From Salisapilia sapeloensis (lineage: Eukaryota; Oomycota; Peronosporomycetes; Peronosporales; Salisapiliaceae), in contig JAADVB010000148.1 of assembly GCA_023334545.1 (NCBI GenBank), positions 1 through 47,184 of the forward strand: a stretch of 47,184 nt of DNA, read 5' to 3'. Below the pieces are notes generated by a model, which was not told where the DNA came from, did not search any database, and worked only from the letters and a program-made list of their open reading frames with translations. A program made the translations under genes and the position numbers. The number at the start of each line of letters is the position of its first letter. The stretch's first letter is position 1. Shown piece after piece: positions 11,432 through 22,293 of this stretch.

Positions 11432-13654
11432 ATGATAGGCATCAGTGACCCACTTTCACCGACGAAACGGCTCGCATTTCGCACCGTTTTGGTCTTGTCG
11501 AGTATCCTTTTACTGGTACTCAACAGTAACTCGTCTGGTGAGGATTATACCGAAAGGAGGCTACAGAAGAACTTTGGACCTGGCACTGGGTATGCGTTAG
11601 ATAAAAACCGGTCAGATTTTGCGATGCAGTATTATCAACGCCACATGAGTGGAGCGAAAGCAGACTCGTTGGATATGAAACGCATTCCACATTCATTAGC
11701 AACCTGTATTCAAGATGAGTACGATATCAAATTCCAAGACCTCCCACCTTTTGCGCAGCGAGCAGTCTTATGGGATGCTGGTTTCGTCATGACTGGAAAC
11801 GATAATTATTCTCAGGTATATACGAAGTGTGGACTTGAAATGAATAGCTTGGCAGTGCAATTCAACAAGTATGCAGACACTGGAGCCAGCACAAAGCGCT
11901 GTGTCACACCTAATGGGTACGAATACTATCAGTCGGCGATGTGGACGGAAGCGCTCATCCGCAATGTCAGCAGTTGCGCTGCCTCGGGATTTGGCATCCC
12001 AGTATCGAATGAAACATTAGTGTGGAATAATGGTGACATTGATGAACGGGTACCTGATCCTGTGCTTGTTCATCACACGATGCAAGGCGGGGATGATGCA
12101 AAGCATGAAGCTATCTCGATCCACATGAAAGAAGATCCGAATACGTACCTTAAATGCAAAATTCCTTCCATTGTCATCCCATGTGTCTATTACAAGCCAG
12201 GGAACTATTCATCTACGCCGGATGGATGGTGTAAGCCTCGAAGAAGTAAGTTTGTGCGCGATTGGATTAAAGAAGAGGCCCGAGCAAAGAATGAGTCGAA
12301 AGACAAATCGGTCTACTACTGGAACTGGGTTATCATCTCCATCTCCAGTATCTGCTTCCTCGCTGTCGTCGGTGGTATCTGGTACTGCCGAACTTGGAGA
12401 CAAGACGATCTGATTCGGTCGGTTTGTTGTTGCTGTCTCGTTCATGTCAAGGACATCGAAGACAGCGATGTAGGACCAGTTACCTGTTCTACAGAGGAGG
12501 CACATACACACAAGCACTCGGTGTCTGGTGCTACACCAAACCAAACAGGACAATATCGTCACAAGCATCGAATGACTCGATCAAAAGACGTACTCTTCTC
12601 TAGCTTTCAACAGTTCCATTCACCTGCTAGAAGCCATAACATCGTGCAAGACTGTCATAAGCGTCGTAAACGAGTCCATCGACGTGGAGAAAGCTTTGCA
12701 ACCGATGCTAGTAGTCACCCAGACGACGTTATTAAGTGTTTAAAAGAGGATCCATTCGTGGAGCCATTCCTGGTATCGTCGAAAGATGTGGAGGTGTACC
12801 GACAGTTGTCCATTGGTGCCTATGGAGAAGTTTGGCATGGTCGACTTCGAGACCAAGAAGTCGCAATCAAACGCTTGGTCGAGCATCGCCGTAATCGGTC
12901 TGAGGATTTGGCCATCTTTGCAGCCGAGATACGATTGATGGCGACGTTTGATCATCCAAATATCTTGAAACTTGTGGGCGTTACCTGCCCAAAGCTAAAG
13001 AACTTGTACATGCTCTCGGAGCTGATGGAGAATTGCGATTTGAGGACATTTCTGGACCGACAGGAAACACCATTGACCTGGGAGGAGTACAAGCTTTCAA
13101 TTGCATTGGATGCTGCTCGTGGACTGCAGTATCTACATGAACATGAACCAGTTGTCGTCCATCGAGATTTAAAGTCCAAGAATGTACTCATTGGACTAGA
13201 CTTGCAAGCTAAGCTGTGTGATTTTGGCACAAGTCGGATGCGAATTGACGGAGAAGTTATGACAAGTTGCGTTGGAACAGCGCTTTGGACAGCTCCGGAA
13301 GTACTGGAAGGAAAGAAATACATGGAGCAAGCGGACATTTATTCATTTGGCGTCGTGCTATCGGAGCTTGATACGTGTGATAATCCGTTTTCGAGTGCCA
13401 CGAGAGACGATGGAGAAGGACTCCAAATGTTTCACGTACTCCATCAAGTGATGCATGGCGAGATCCGTCCAACCTTTAGCGATGAGTGCATGGCTGGTGT
13501 GAAAGAGCTAGCTGACAAATGTTTGCAATTGAATCCGATGGACAGACCGACCGCAGCTCAAGTCGTTCATTATCTTGAGATCGAGTTCGAATGCCGAAGT
13601 TTCAAGCCTGATGTGAAAACCGACGGAGAAATGGAGAAACAAGTGCATATCTAA
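11432..13654 (+). CDS. Receptor-like transmembrane kinase (TKL type)
   Basis: About 740 residues, single exon. Order: an N-terminal hydrophobic segment at residues 14-28 (VLVLSSILLLVL), a probable signal peptide or anchor; an ectodomain of about 260 residues with seven cysteines and several N-x-S/T sites; a transmembrane helix near 297-318 (WVIISISSICFLAVVGGIWY); a basic juxtamembrane stretch; and a kinase domain from about 450 to the end. Kinase motifs: glycine loop IGAYGEVWHG, VAIKRL (Lys480), VVHRDLKSKNVL (Asp579), DFGTS (Asp597), APEVLEGKKYMEQADIYSFGVVL. HRDLKSKN and GTALWTAPE mark the tyrosine-kinase-like group. The glycine loop starts with IGAYG rather than GxGxxG, still compatible with ATP binding. 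The frame opens at 11249 with TTG; the ATG at 11432 is the better start. The ectodomain matches no family I know. Confidence 0.88.
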   Translation: MIGISDPLSPTKRLAFRTVLVLSSILLLVLNSNSSGEDYTERRLQKNFGPGTGYALDKNRSDFAMQYYQRHMSGAKADSLDMKRIPHSLATCIQDEYDIKFQDLPPFAQRAVLWDAGFVMTGNDNYSQVYTKCGLEMNSLAVQFNKYADTGASTKRCVTPNGYEYYQSAMWTEALIRNVSSCAASGFGIPVSNETLVWNNGDIDERVPDPVLVHHTMQGGDDAKHEAISIHMKEDPNTYLKCKIPSIVIPCVYYKPGNYSSTPDGWCKPRRSKFVRDWIKEEARAKNESKDKSVYYWNWVIISISSICFLAVVGGIWYCRTWRQDDLIRSVCCCCLVHVKDIEDSDVGPVTCSTEEAHTHKHSVSGATPNQTGQYRHKHRMTRSKDVLFSSFQQFHSPARSHNIVQDCHKRRKRVHRRGESFATDASSHPDDVIKCLKEDPFVEPFLVSSKDVEVYRQLSIGAYGEVWHGRLRDQEVAIKRLVEHRRNRSEDLAIFAAEIRLMATFDHPNILKLVGVTCPKLKNLYMLSELMENCDLRTFLDRQETPLTWEEYKLSIALDAARGLQYLHEHEPVVVHRDLKSKNVLIGLDLQAKLCDFGTSRMRIDGEVMTSCVGTALWTAPEVLEGKKYMEQADIYSFGVVLSELDTCDNPFSSATRDDGEGLQMFHVLHQVMHGEIRPTFSDECMAGVKELADKCLQLNPMDRPTAAQVVHYLEIEFECRSFKPDVKTDGEMEKQVHI

Positions 13655-15539
13655 AACATGATTTCGATTTTGTATACGACTTTATAGCAAGCTCAAAGAT
13701 TTCCTATGACTATGACTGGTGGCGGACTTACTACTAGCTATACTTTACATGACGCAACAATGATCTTGTAGAAGCAAATTTGATATCCGTATATGAAACT
13801 TTGTTTCTTGATTAGAATAGCTCTCGGGTCACATGCTGCTGAAATGCATCATGGTAATGATCGATAAGTGTCCATATTCATGACTTTAAAAGTACAGATT
13901 TCTTAGGTCTGTACGCTGAGGAATCATTATAATCATGAGAGATGCTACCATCACTGTCTTTATCTTACATGTGAGCAGATACATCTATATCATGGCTACA
14001 GAGGTATCTCCAGTGTTAAGTCAATGTTAAATGTGTATGAGATAGATGTGATCTTGCTTTTGTGGATTATTAAACACACAAGACAGGACAGCTCTGTTAG
14101 AATATGGCGCAAGAGCATTGCCCAACGGCATTGATCGAGTACAGACACGTTTCATTGTAGCACAGAGGAAATATTTCCTTATACGAGCGATCACAATGCT
14201 TCTGTATATCATGGAAAGTAATTTACACAGGATAGTAGCGAAGATAACATGTGCAATGAACATTGGGATGCAAGCATGCCAAGTAGCTGACACCATTCTG
14301 TGTGTATGTTGATGTCGAGTTCGTTAAGAAGATAATCGGGTATCATATCAAGCCTTTAAGGATTATATGAGCAAGCGTGCAAACACTGTAATAGGATTCA
14401 ATGCCCAAGTTTTTCGCGGTTCATCTTACTCATATGTCGCTATTTACCTTTCCTTTTCTATCCACGTATAGCACCCGTTCCTCTGCCATGCTTTGGCAAG
14501 ATTAGTGTCGAGCGTATCGTGGTGTATCGTCCAAAGTCATCCAGGCTAAAGTTGCACTCGATTTACTTGCAACATTTAGCTATTCGCCATTTCAGTGGGA
14601 CATATTACAATGCGAGTTGAAAAATCTCCCAGCTATTACGTTCACCACTGTACTAACCCTGTTCCGAAATAATAGCGAAGAGCTCACCAAGTGAAGCGAC
14701 TGTTTCGCGCGCTTTTTCAAATTTGCACATTTCGAGCACCAGGCGTGACTTGAAATCTTCCCGAAGATCATTTCCTCATGATTGCATCAAGAAGAAATAC
14801 CACTTGATCTTCTACTCATAGTTTGGTAAGGAACTTATACTGAAGTGCTGTTTATGACTGAAAGACATTGATACGCAGTTCATTGCCTTTAAGATCCTCA
14901 CCACGGGATGCGGTACTCCCTGGTTTCGATTCGCAAGGTAACTGATGCCTGTGTAAGGCTAATCATATAAAGGGAACGGCTCGACGCTACAATCATCTTT
15001 GTTGTGCATTAGAGGGTTTAATAGCTGGCGAGGTTTCCATGTGCTATTCCGAGTAACATTACCACCAAACCGTTCCGGTACAAAACGATACAAGGAGCAA
15101 TGCCGAGTCAAAATGCCCTTTTTCGTCTGTGGTAAAGACTCTGATCGCAATAGCGGAGACGCTGCCTAACCAGACACGAGCTGGTTGGAAATCTTGTACT
15201 TGCACATATATCTAGGGAACGCGCTATCTCTAACTAGTTCTTACGTACCAAAAATACAAATGTAATATCTTTTGCTCCCATCCTTCAGCTCTGTGTGTGA
15301 TACAAATCAATGAGGCTGTTCAATACTTTAGTATCGGCGGCATGACGAGTACTAGAGGGGCAGTCTTGTCGTTTGAAATGAAAACCATCGTTTGGAGAAT
15401 GCTCGCTTGACGCATCATTCGCTTACCATTTCTCCATTTACATTTGCTATGATGACCTATTCTTGGAGATAGTTCGACCATAAGCTGTCACTAGTCTTCA
15501 GCTCCAAAACGGACGCGTACATTCGAAGACCCAAGTCAC
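13655..15539. other. Long intergenic region with unassigned coding-like pieces
   Basis: No gene can be supported. Two stretches look protein-like without start, stop or splice context: on the plus strand about 14503-14692 (SPFQWDIL and TVLTLFRNNSEEL in one frame) and on the minus strand 14956-15170 (KKGILTRHCSLYRF, PERFGGN). They could be exon remnants. The rest is AT-rich and unstructured. Confidence 0.3.
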
Positions 15540-15800
15540 ATGGCTGAAGCTCCGTATATAGTAGACTATGCATCCATTGGACTATCTGAGGAAAGATATG
15601 ACGCCTTTAAAGTAGCCTTCCGCAAGTTGGATCGTACCAACTCTGGTGCCATCACCGTCGGTCAATTCAAAACGTTGTGCTATCAGCTAGGTGAGGATTT
15701 TGAGGAGGAAGAATTTAGTATCGCGCTTTCGAGTTTACAAGATAGTCAAACTGGTTTGATTTCGTTTCGCACGTTCCTGCCCTGGTGGGTGAGTGAATAG
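15540..15800 (+). CDS. Small EF-hand protein (centrin/calmodulin-like pair)
   Basis: 86 residues, single exon, starting at ATG 15540. The first EF-hand loop is clear: KLDRTNSGAITVGQF, with Asp-x-Thr/Asn-Ser-Gly-x-Ile spacing, although loop position 12 is Gln instead of the usual Glu. A second degenerate loop follows (QDSQTGLISFRTF) and lacks the first acidic ligand, so calcium affinity may be weak or single-site. The C-terminus LPWWVSE is distinctive. It could be a stand-alone calcium sensor subunit or the last exons of a longer EF-hand protein, but no upstream exon is evident. It lies tail-to-tail with the LRR gene about 90 bases away. Confidence 0.65.
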   Translation: MAEAPYIVDYASIGLSEERYDAFKVAFRKLDRTNSGAITVGQFKTLCYQLGEDFEEEEFSIALSSLQDSQTGLISFRTFLPWWVSE

Positions 15801-15891
15801 ACAGAGAGTTGTACGCGTAGAAGAATGAAATTCACATCAACAATGATATTATGAATTCATGTTAATGTTGTTATCATCTACCTCTGCTACC

Positions 15892-16629
15892 CTATCCTTC
15901 TGCACTCGCCGCATGAACGGAAAGCGACATTGACACACCTGAACGCACGCGCAGCGCTCTGGTGATGAGCTCTCGTCTTTTAGATCTAGAATGCAGAATT
16001 TCATTTCTCTCGTGGAGTCGACGAATTCGCTCTGGTACAGCGGCTTTCATGTCGACGTTTCCAGATAGATCGACCACTGTTAATTCTTGCAGATCAGAGA
16101 ACGATGATGGGATACGTTCGAGCTGATTGTGAGCAAGCTGAAGCACTCGTAGGCGATGTAACTTGGTCCCGATTTCATCGGGAAGTGCGTAGATATTGTT
16201 GGAGCGAACGTGAAGTTCTTCCAAGTTGATTAATTGAGCGAGAGCTGAAGGTAGCTCCACGATCTGATTGTTATTAATAAAAAGTTTGTGTAGACGGATT
16301 AGCGAGCAGATTTGCACTGGGAAGTCGTCAAACAAGTTGCTCGACAGATCCAGGGTATGCAGGAGTGGAAACTGCTCCGCAAAGTTATCTGGTAGAGCAG
16401 AAAGTTGGTTGCATCTAACACTGAGAGATCTTAGGGAGGGGAATAACGAGCCCACTGGGGTAGGAAATTGACTTAGCTGGAGCTTTGACAACATCAATGA
16501 CGTTCCCTGCGTCTCTTGCCGACATCGTCGATAACTTTCATCAAGCTGGGTATCTAGCTCATTGGAATTTTCATCCGAACTCTCTGCTTTCTGGTCAGCG
16601 CCCAAGCTTTCATGTAGCGTGTCTTTCAT
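15892..16629 (-). CDS. Leucine-rich repeat protein (intracellular, Shoc2/PIRL-like)
   Basis: About 245 residues, single exon. After a polar acidic N-terminus (residues 1-45) come about six LRRs of roughly 23 residues, for example LRSLSVRCNQLSALPDNF, LHTLDLSSNLFDDFP, LHKLFINNNQIVELP, LEELHVRSNNIYALP, LRVLQLAHNQLERIP, LTVVDLSGN. The LxxLxLxxNxLxxLP form is the plant intracellular Ras-group / Shoc2 class, a protein-binding horseshoe. There is no signal peptide, membrane helix or kinase domain. The frame is open to 16665 but begins there with GTG; the first ATG (MKDTLHESLG) was taken. Partner and role are unknown. Confidence 0.8.
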   Translation of the reverse strand: MKDTLHESLGADQKAESSDENSNELDTQLDESYRRCRQETQGTSLMLSKLQLSQFPTPVGSLFPSLRSLSVRCNQLSALPDNFAEQFPLLHTLDLSSNLFDDFPVQICSLIRLHKLFINNNQIVELPSALAQLINLEELHVRSNNIYALPDEIGTKLHRLRVLQLAHNQLERIPSSFSDLQELTVVDLSGNVDMKAAVPERIRRLHERNEILHSRSKRRELITRALRVRSGVSMSLSVHAASAEG

Positions 16630-16679
16630 ATTTGAGTTAAAGTCTCTACATGATCCCAAGATCACGAAGGAGCAGTTTC

Positions 16680-17600
16680 ATGTTTAATTTTCTGCATCGC
16701 TTGGTTACAAGTTGCTACACGTAAAAGGCAATAGTCCTACGATCTATATCCATTGTCACCTCCGTGTGCCATATTCTCCAGTGGAGCTGAGAGCAGGGGC
16801 TTCGAGCACAGATAGTCACTAGAGGAGCTACCTATATCTGCTCGATTTTGTGAAAAGTCTAGCTCACTCTGGCACATCCGACCTGTGCTATCCTTATTTC
16901 CATGTAAAGCTCATGTCGGCAATCATCAAGAGGTTGATTCGTACAGTGCAACTCACGCCTACAAGCTTCTCGATTGACAATCTACTGAACAAAAAGTGTG
17001 AAAATCATAAAAGACTGCATCTTTCTGGCTTCTTTCGGCAGTTGCCAGACACCTCGAGCTACGTAAGATTGCGCATTGTTCCTGCGCGTTTAATATCAGT
17101 TTGACTCGCTCGCACCATCCTTTGGATCACACCCGGTTTAGGTACCGCATCATACACTGAACAATCTTGCAGTTTAGTCTCCTCTAGCTCATTCAACATG
17201 ATCTCTCTACCATCAAGATATCTAGCGCACATAGCAAAAGCTGATGCTTCTACGAATCAAAGGTCGCTTTATGCGTACGACAACTTGAATAACCAGCACG
17301 CGCTTGCTCCATCGCGATGATGCGACAACACAACTAGTCACCTCGTACCGCGTAGCCGTTGATAAGAAGCCTTTCCTGTCTTAGACCAAAACCCCATCTT
17401 GATGCTCTTACAAACTTGCACTGACGATCAGTTCCGATCTACCACGATCCTTCCTTCCTACGTTCGCTTCTATATTTAGAATAATCAGAATCGCGAGTAT
17501 TCCCACCTTATGCACCTGCTCGCAATCTGTTATGAGCCAGCTGAGAAGCTCGTACGAAACAAGATACGTCGACTATTCGCCATTGCCATAATTCCCTCCC
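16680..17600. other. Intergenic between divergent LRR and aldehyde dehydrogenase genes
   Basis: About 0.9 kb shared upstream region of two divergent genes. Only short unconvincing frames (e.g. plus 16850-17104). I see no RNA gene or repeat. Confidence 0.35.
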
Positions 17601-17622
17601 GACACTCACATTGCAATCCACC

Positions 17623-19134
17623 ATGGACTTGAGAGACTCTACCCCGGAAGAAATCGTGAACAACGTTGCGGCCTTGCGCACTGCCTTCGATGAAGAGATC
17701 ACGGCCGACCTCGACTTTCGTCGTCAGCAAATCATCCAGCTCCGGACGCTTATCCAAAAGGGACGCCCAAGACTAGAGGAAGCCCTGTGGAAGGATTTGC
17801 ACAAGCATCCACAAGAGGCGACCATCACCGAGTTCAGTATGCTGTACCACGAGATCCAAATGCACCTGGATAATCTAACGACGTGGACAAAGCCCGAGAA
17901 GGTCGGGACGGACATCGGCAACTTGCCCGGTACCTCGTACGTCCGTAAAGACCCGCTCGGTGTCGTCTGTATCATCGGTGTGTGGAACTATCCGGTCATG
18001 CTCACGCTTCAGCCTGTGGTCGGTGCCCTTAGCGCTGGTAACTGCGTGTTGTTACGTCTACCTCCTAACGACACGTGTGGCAACGTCACAAAGGTGATGG
18101 AAGAGCTCATTGCTGAGTACATGGACCCTCGAGTCATCCGCACCATTACGGGTGGTATCGAAGTGTCCAAGTGCATGCTCCAGCAAAAGTACGACCTGAT
18201 CTTTGCGACGGGAAGTGAGGTTCTCGGCAAAGTCGTCGCGGAAGCTGCGGCGAAGACATTGACGCCGATCGTGCTAGAGCTCGGTGGCAAGAGTCCATCG
18301 ATCGTTGACAAGAATTGCAACTTGCCTGTCGTCGTGAAGCGTTTAGTGTGGGGAACCTTTTGCAATAGCGGCCAGACGTGCGTTCGACCGGACTATGTCC
18401 TCGTGGACGCTCGTATCGGTGACGAATTCGTCAAGGAAGTGGAGAAGACGTGCAAGGCTTTCTATGGCGACGACGCCCAGGCAAGTGATTCATACGGTCG
18501 AGTGATCAATGAAAAGTCGTATAATCGACTGTCCGAGATGCTGAACAAGGACCGGAGCTACGTGACGTATGGAGGCGAGACGGATCCCAAAGAGAACTAC
18601 ATTGCACCTACGCTTTTGAACTTTAAGAGAGACCTGGAAGCGTTCGAAAAGTGTGCGAGCATGCAAGGAGAGATCTTTGGTCCGCTGCTTCCCATCTACT
18701 ACTACGAAAGTGTAGACGAAGTCTTCCGTATCATCAAGAAGCATGAGAAACCACTCGCATTGTACGTGAACTCGGAAGACAGCAAGTTCCAGGAGCACAT
18801 CATCTCCCGAACGACCTCTGGCGGTGTGTCTGTCAACGACTCGCTCGTCCACTTGACCAACTCGCACCTTCCGTTCGGAGGTGTCGGTGGCTCTGGACAG
18901 GGCGCGTACCATGGCAAGTACAGTTTCGATACGTTCTCCCACACCAAGGCTTGTCTGGTGAAGAAGACGATCTTGGATGTTGAGCAACGATATGGCCCGT
19001 ACTCGGAGAAGAACAAGAAGCTCATGAACACTCTCTTGACGCCAATTCCGAGCATCTACTTCACCTCTATCAAGTACATCTTCGTGTCTTCTCTCGCCGT
19101 CGCGGCCTATGCTGTCCTGCAGGCGTACATGTAG
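17623..19134 (+). CDS. Class-3 (fatty) aldehyde dehydrogenase with C-terminal membrane anchor
   Basis: NAD(P)-dependent oxidation of aldehydes to carboxylic acids; about 503 residues, the usual length for ALDH3. Seen: GVVCIIGVWNYP (cofactor site), the ATGSEVLGK glycine region, general base Glu219 in LELGGKSP, catalytic Cys253 in FCNSGQTCVRPD, EIFGPLLPI, and HLPFGGVGGSGQGAYHGKYSFDTFSH, all family signatures. The last 30 residues end in a hydrophobic stretch (YIFVSSLAVAAYAVLQAYM) after a Lys, as in ALDH3A2 and plant ALDH3H/I, suggesting a tail anchor in the ER, peroxisome or mitochondrial outer membrane. Substrate is probably long-chain fatty aldehyde by family. The frame opens at a TTG at 17611; the ATG at 17623 in ccaccatgg context is the start. 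The coding sequence is GC-richer than its surroundings. Confidence 0.93.
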   Translation: MDLRDSTPEEIVNNVAALRTAFDEEITADLDFRRQQIIQLRTLIQKGRPRLEEALWKDLHKHPQEATITEFSMLYHEIQMHLDNLTTWTKPEKVGTDIGNLPGTSYVRKDPLGVVCIIGVWNYPVMLTLQPVVGALSAGNCVLLRLPPNDTCGNVTKVMEELIAEYMDPRVIRTITGGIEVSKCMLQQKYDLIFATGSEVLGKVVAEAAAKTLTPIVLELGGKSPSIVDKNCNLPVVVKRLVWGTFCNSGQTCVRPDYVLVDARIGDEFVKEVEKTCKAFYGDDAQASDSYGRVINEKSYNRLSEMLNKDRSYVTYGGETDPKENYIAPTLLNFKRDLEAFEKCASMQGEIFGPLLPIYYYESVDEVFRIIKKHEKPLALYVNSEDSKFQEHIISRTTSGGVSVNDSLVHLTNSHLPFGGVGGSGQGAYHGKYSFDTFSHTKACLVKKTILDVEQRYGPYSEKNKKLMNTLLTPIPSIYFTSIKYIFVSSLAVAAYAVLQAYM

Positions 19135-19223
19135 GATAAATGTGGTCAAGAATTTCAAATTTGCACGTAAATATCTTGTTATCATTCCTTCCTACTTGTT
19201 TAAACGAGCTTCTAGCATGTGAA

Positions 19224-20234
19224 TCAATTCAGGAGATCCGAGAGATGCATTCGACGGGTTGTTGGAGAAGACTCGGCTTCAGATATACCATGAAGTCGTT
19301 GCCATAGCAATCCAGATCGCCAGTCGAACTGCTTCATATCGCTCGCCATGCCGACGACGGCTTTCGGAGGTGACACGCTTGCTGTCCAACTAGCATTGTT
19401 CTCATTCGTCGGTGCGTCTAGCATCAATCGACTCCGGAGTGGAGGTAGTGGTACTATTTCCTGCTTGACACTCTCCTGTCGTGGCGTCAAGGCACTAAAC
19501 GGCGGTAACTTGGACTGACTGTCGACAAACGCATGACCGACGCGCGGACTCAAGTAGCTTTGGACAGCAAACTCGACGTCGTGCGTACCTTGCGTCTCTG
19601 TTGTATCCACACTCGGTGCAGTGATCTTGGCATCGGCTCGGCCGCCATGGGCAAAGCAGAAGCCACCGCGACGAGCAGTTGTATTGCATCCTAGAATCGA
19701 ACACTTCTTCCCGCCGCCATGCGAGATGCAAAGACCTCGGCTCACAGCACTGTTAGAGCAGTTCTCAGCGACACATTGTCTTCCGCCTCCGTGGGCTTTG
19801 CACAGTCCAAGGCGCTGGGCACTGTTCTCGCAGCCGTCTACACTGCATCTCTTTCCGCCACCGTGGAGAATGCACAGCCCACCGGTCTTGGCACTGGATT
19901 TGCAGCCGTCAAAGCTGCATCGTCGGCCACCACCATGGGCTCGACATAGCTTTCCACTGACGGCGCTGCTGGAACAGTCGGGTACACGGCAGCGGTGGCC
20001 GCCACCGTGCGAGATGCAGAGACCTCCTTTCTTCGCACTACTGTTGCAATTGGGACGTTGGCATCGACCTCCGCCACCGTGGACGTAGCACAGACCTCGG
20101 CTCTGGGCACTGCTCGTGCACTGTGGTGCTTGACAGCGGCGTCCGCCACCGTGGGAACGGCAGAATCCATTGGAAGCGATGAGTTTAGAACAGTTGGATG
20201 CTCGGCACTTTCGACTCTGTGTGTTGGTTACCAT
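19224..20234 (-). CDS. WRKY19-like protein with eight tandem Cys/His repeats
   Basis: About 336 residues from ATG 20234. Residues 9-200 are eight exact 24-residue repeats of the form R-C-x4-C-x-x-S-A-x3-G-x-C-x-x-H-G-G-G, e.g. GLCYVHGGG, GLCISHGGG, GLCILHGGG. Each has three Cys and one His, so each could hold one zinc ion. Such repeats are annotated in oomycetes as probable WRKY transcription factor 19, after the zinc finger part of the Arabidopsis protein; a true WRKY domain is absent. The C-terminal 135 residues are polar without a known domain. The open frame continues upstream for another 65 codons or more (KTWIEAVVETIPASL) with no ATG, so an additional 5' exon is possible. It lies tail-to-tail with the aldehyde dehydrogenase (89 bases). 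Function is unproven; nucleic-acid or protein binding is inferred. Confidence 0.82.
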   Translation of the reverse strand: MVTNTQSRKCRASNCSKLIASNGFCRSHGGGRRCQAPQCTSSAQSRGLCYVHGGGGRCQRPNCNSSAKKGGLCISHGGGHRCRVPDCSSSAVSGKLCRAHGGGRRCSFDGCKSSAKTGGLCILHGGGKRCSVDGCENSAQRLGLCKAHGGGRQCVAENCSNSAVSRGLCISHGGGKKCSILGCNTTARRGGFCFAHGGRADAKITAPSVDTTETQGTHDVEFAVQSYLSPRVGHAFVDSQSKLPPFSALTPRQESVKQEIVPLPPLRSRLMLDAPTNENNASWTASVSPPKAVVGMASDMKQFDWRSGLLWQRLHGISEAESSPTTRRMHLSDLLN

Positions 20235-21178
20235 ACTGCTAGACGCGCCTTTGCGTGGTTGATGCTCAAATGGCTTCTGGAAGTGCAATGATGCTGGGAT
20301 GGTCTCGACTACTGCCTCAATCCAGGTCTTTTGGGATGAAGAAGGTGCGAGTGTACACTTCGTACTGCTTCGATTGGGGTCACGAACCCTTGGATTAGAT
20401 TGTGAATTATTGACGGACCGGAAGGTCAATATGCGAGGCAGGTCATAATCACGGGACGACGCACCATGTTTTGGACAGTAGCAAGAGGTGGTGAGACTGA
20501 ACGATCACATCACATCGCATGGCCATGGCCAACTTCCCACGTACTGTCCCCAGTTTTTTCGCATCGTGTCGGTTGAAGATGGAATCAGGCATGGATATCT
20601 GGGAGAAATCCGTCCCTACTTCCTTGTCACGAGTTAAACTTGTTTCGACGAGCAAGGAAGGTGATTGTCGCTATTGTGCAATGCACATAATCGATGTTTT
20701 ACGAGTGCCATGCATGACGTATACTATCTCGTGACTGACAAGCAGATATTTTCTTGAGCGACCGAAGAGTACCATGGGAGGTACTGCGTCAACCATCTGT
20801 GGTCTCCAGTATGATTCCGAGCATTTGATCAGCACGTGCGCACGCTGGAACGATCAAGATTGTCGGTTAGTGGCTTGGATACACTCAGATCAGTTTGACT
20901 CTCAGCTAGTATCTCAGCCAGCTGGATATGCTAGCCTGGCAGTCGTATGGACATTTCTTGTAGATATCTCACGGCTAGTGAGTATCCTCCATTGTAGGTT
21001 GTGAGTCCAGATTGTTCGCATTGCGCTCTACCAGATTTGATGAATTGTAATCATTACATTTATTTCTTTGGCAGATGTAAACGGCTTTACAATATCCAGG
21101 TTGTGGTCACGACTGTAGAGGTGGCGAACGTGAAGCTGCTAGGAGGCTGATCGCTAAGATAATTGGGTGTAGTAGATA

Positions 21179-21503
21179 CTATGAAGGTGCATGCAAGCAA
21201 TGGTATGTGTGCAATGCACTCGAAGGGAGAAGTGGACATTTCAAATAATGATCGCGTATCAACCTCATACCAACTCTTGTACTATTTGTAAATCCAACTT
21301 GCATTGTATTGACCGTAGGAAAGCTATAGACGCATCGGAAGACTACAAGTAGATGGAAGGTGGAGTGAGGGTATCTGACCTTACAAATCCCCGAGCAATG
21401 GTACGCAGGTGTGCTTAGCGCGTCCGCTCTCAATGATAAAGATAGCTTTTCTAGTTTGACTTGCAATTGTGGAAGGTGTTTCAAGTCGAAGCAGTCGTGG
21501 CAT
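21179..21503 (-). CDS. Possible two-exon small protein, unknown
   Basis: Candidate of about 87 residues: exon 21503-21385, a 61 nt GT..AG intron, exon 21323-21179. The first exon reads MPRLLRLETPSTIASQ, then TRKAIFIIESGRAKHTC, and joins in phase to a second exon ending HCLHAPS. The first exon looks coding in composition; the second is less convincing and a different acceptor could be used. No family recognised and no close neighbour gives a clue. It may be a remnant of a larger gene. Confidence 0.3.
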
Positions 21504-22293
21504 GAGCCCTGGGCAGTTCACCGCCACCAAGTCAACCCTACCTTTTTCTTGTTTGACCAATTCCCATGTGTGCTATTTTAAAACTCCGGATTAGGACACT
21601 CGTCATACCTGTGCGTGCTCGCTTGCTGTCTTACGAATTCTACTGAAAGTCTAGGAATAGACAAAGAGACAGTCAGCTTGCGCGCAACAGTATGATATCA
21701 CGTGAAACCAACACAGCCCAGATCATAAAAAGATGGATCGCCATTGTCACCACATGAAAACTGAATTTTATGCAAACATTTATATGCAATTGAACTATCC
21801 TGCATTGGAAGCACACGTTGCTCGAGGCAAGTTGACGGTCCGTTCCGTGTTCCGCAGCGTCGGACATGTCCATGGAATGGAAGAAAAGAACAAACTGACG
21901 TTTGCAAGACCGTGTATGCCTTTTCGCTTTATGTAGCCCTGTACCCAGCCCGTCGGTCGCTGGGACAAGTCACAGCGCAAAGTTTCTATTCTTTCCGTCT
22001 AGTATTCACTCGCTTGTTATTTTTAGCGGCATGGAATTTGATGTACGGCGGAAACCCACCATGCGATTCTCTGGCAGGAGCTTTTGCGTGTGTCCGTAAC
22101 ATTACGCATGGTCATCTAGTCCTGTATTGAGTGCCATTCCGTGTCCGCTAGTGTGCCATGCTGTACAGGCAAAACAGCACGGATGTTTGGCGCTGTCAGC
22201 ACGCCTTGTCAACAGGCGATTTGCCACTTGGAAATGTATCATCCCGGACAGGATGTCTTGTCCAACAATCGTACACCATCTGTGTCCTCCGAC

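Noticed and set aside
14027-14296. Minus-strand hydrophobic frame of 89 codons
   Set aside because: Has an ATG but no family match, unusual codon use and no flanking exon; likely chance in AT-rich DNA.
19621-20088. Plus-strand Pro-rich frame (155 codons) with repeats
   Set aside because: Exact antisense image of the Cys/His repeat gene; periodicity is inherited from that gene.
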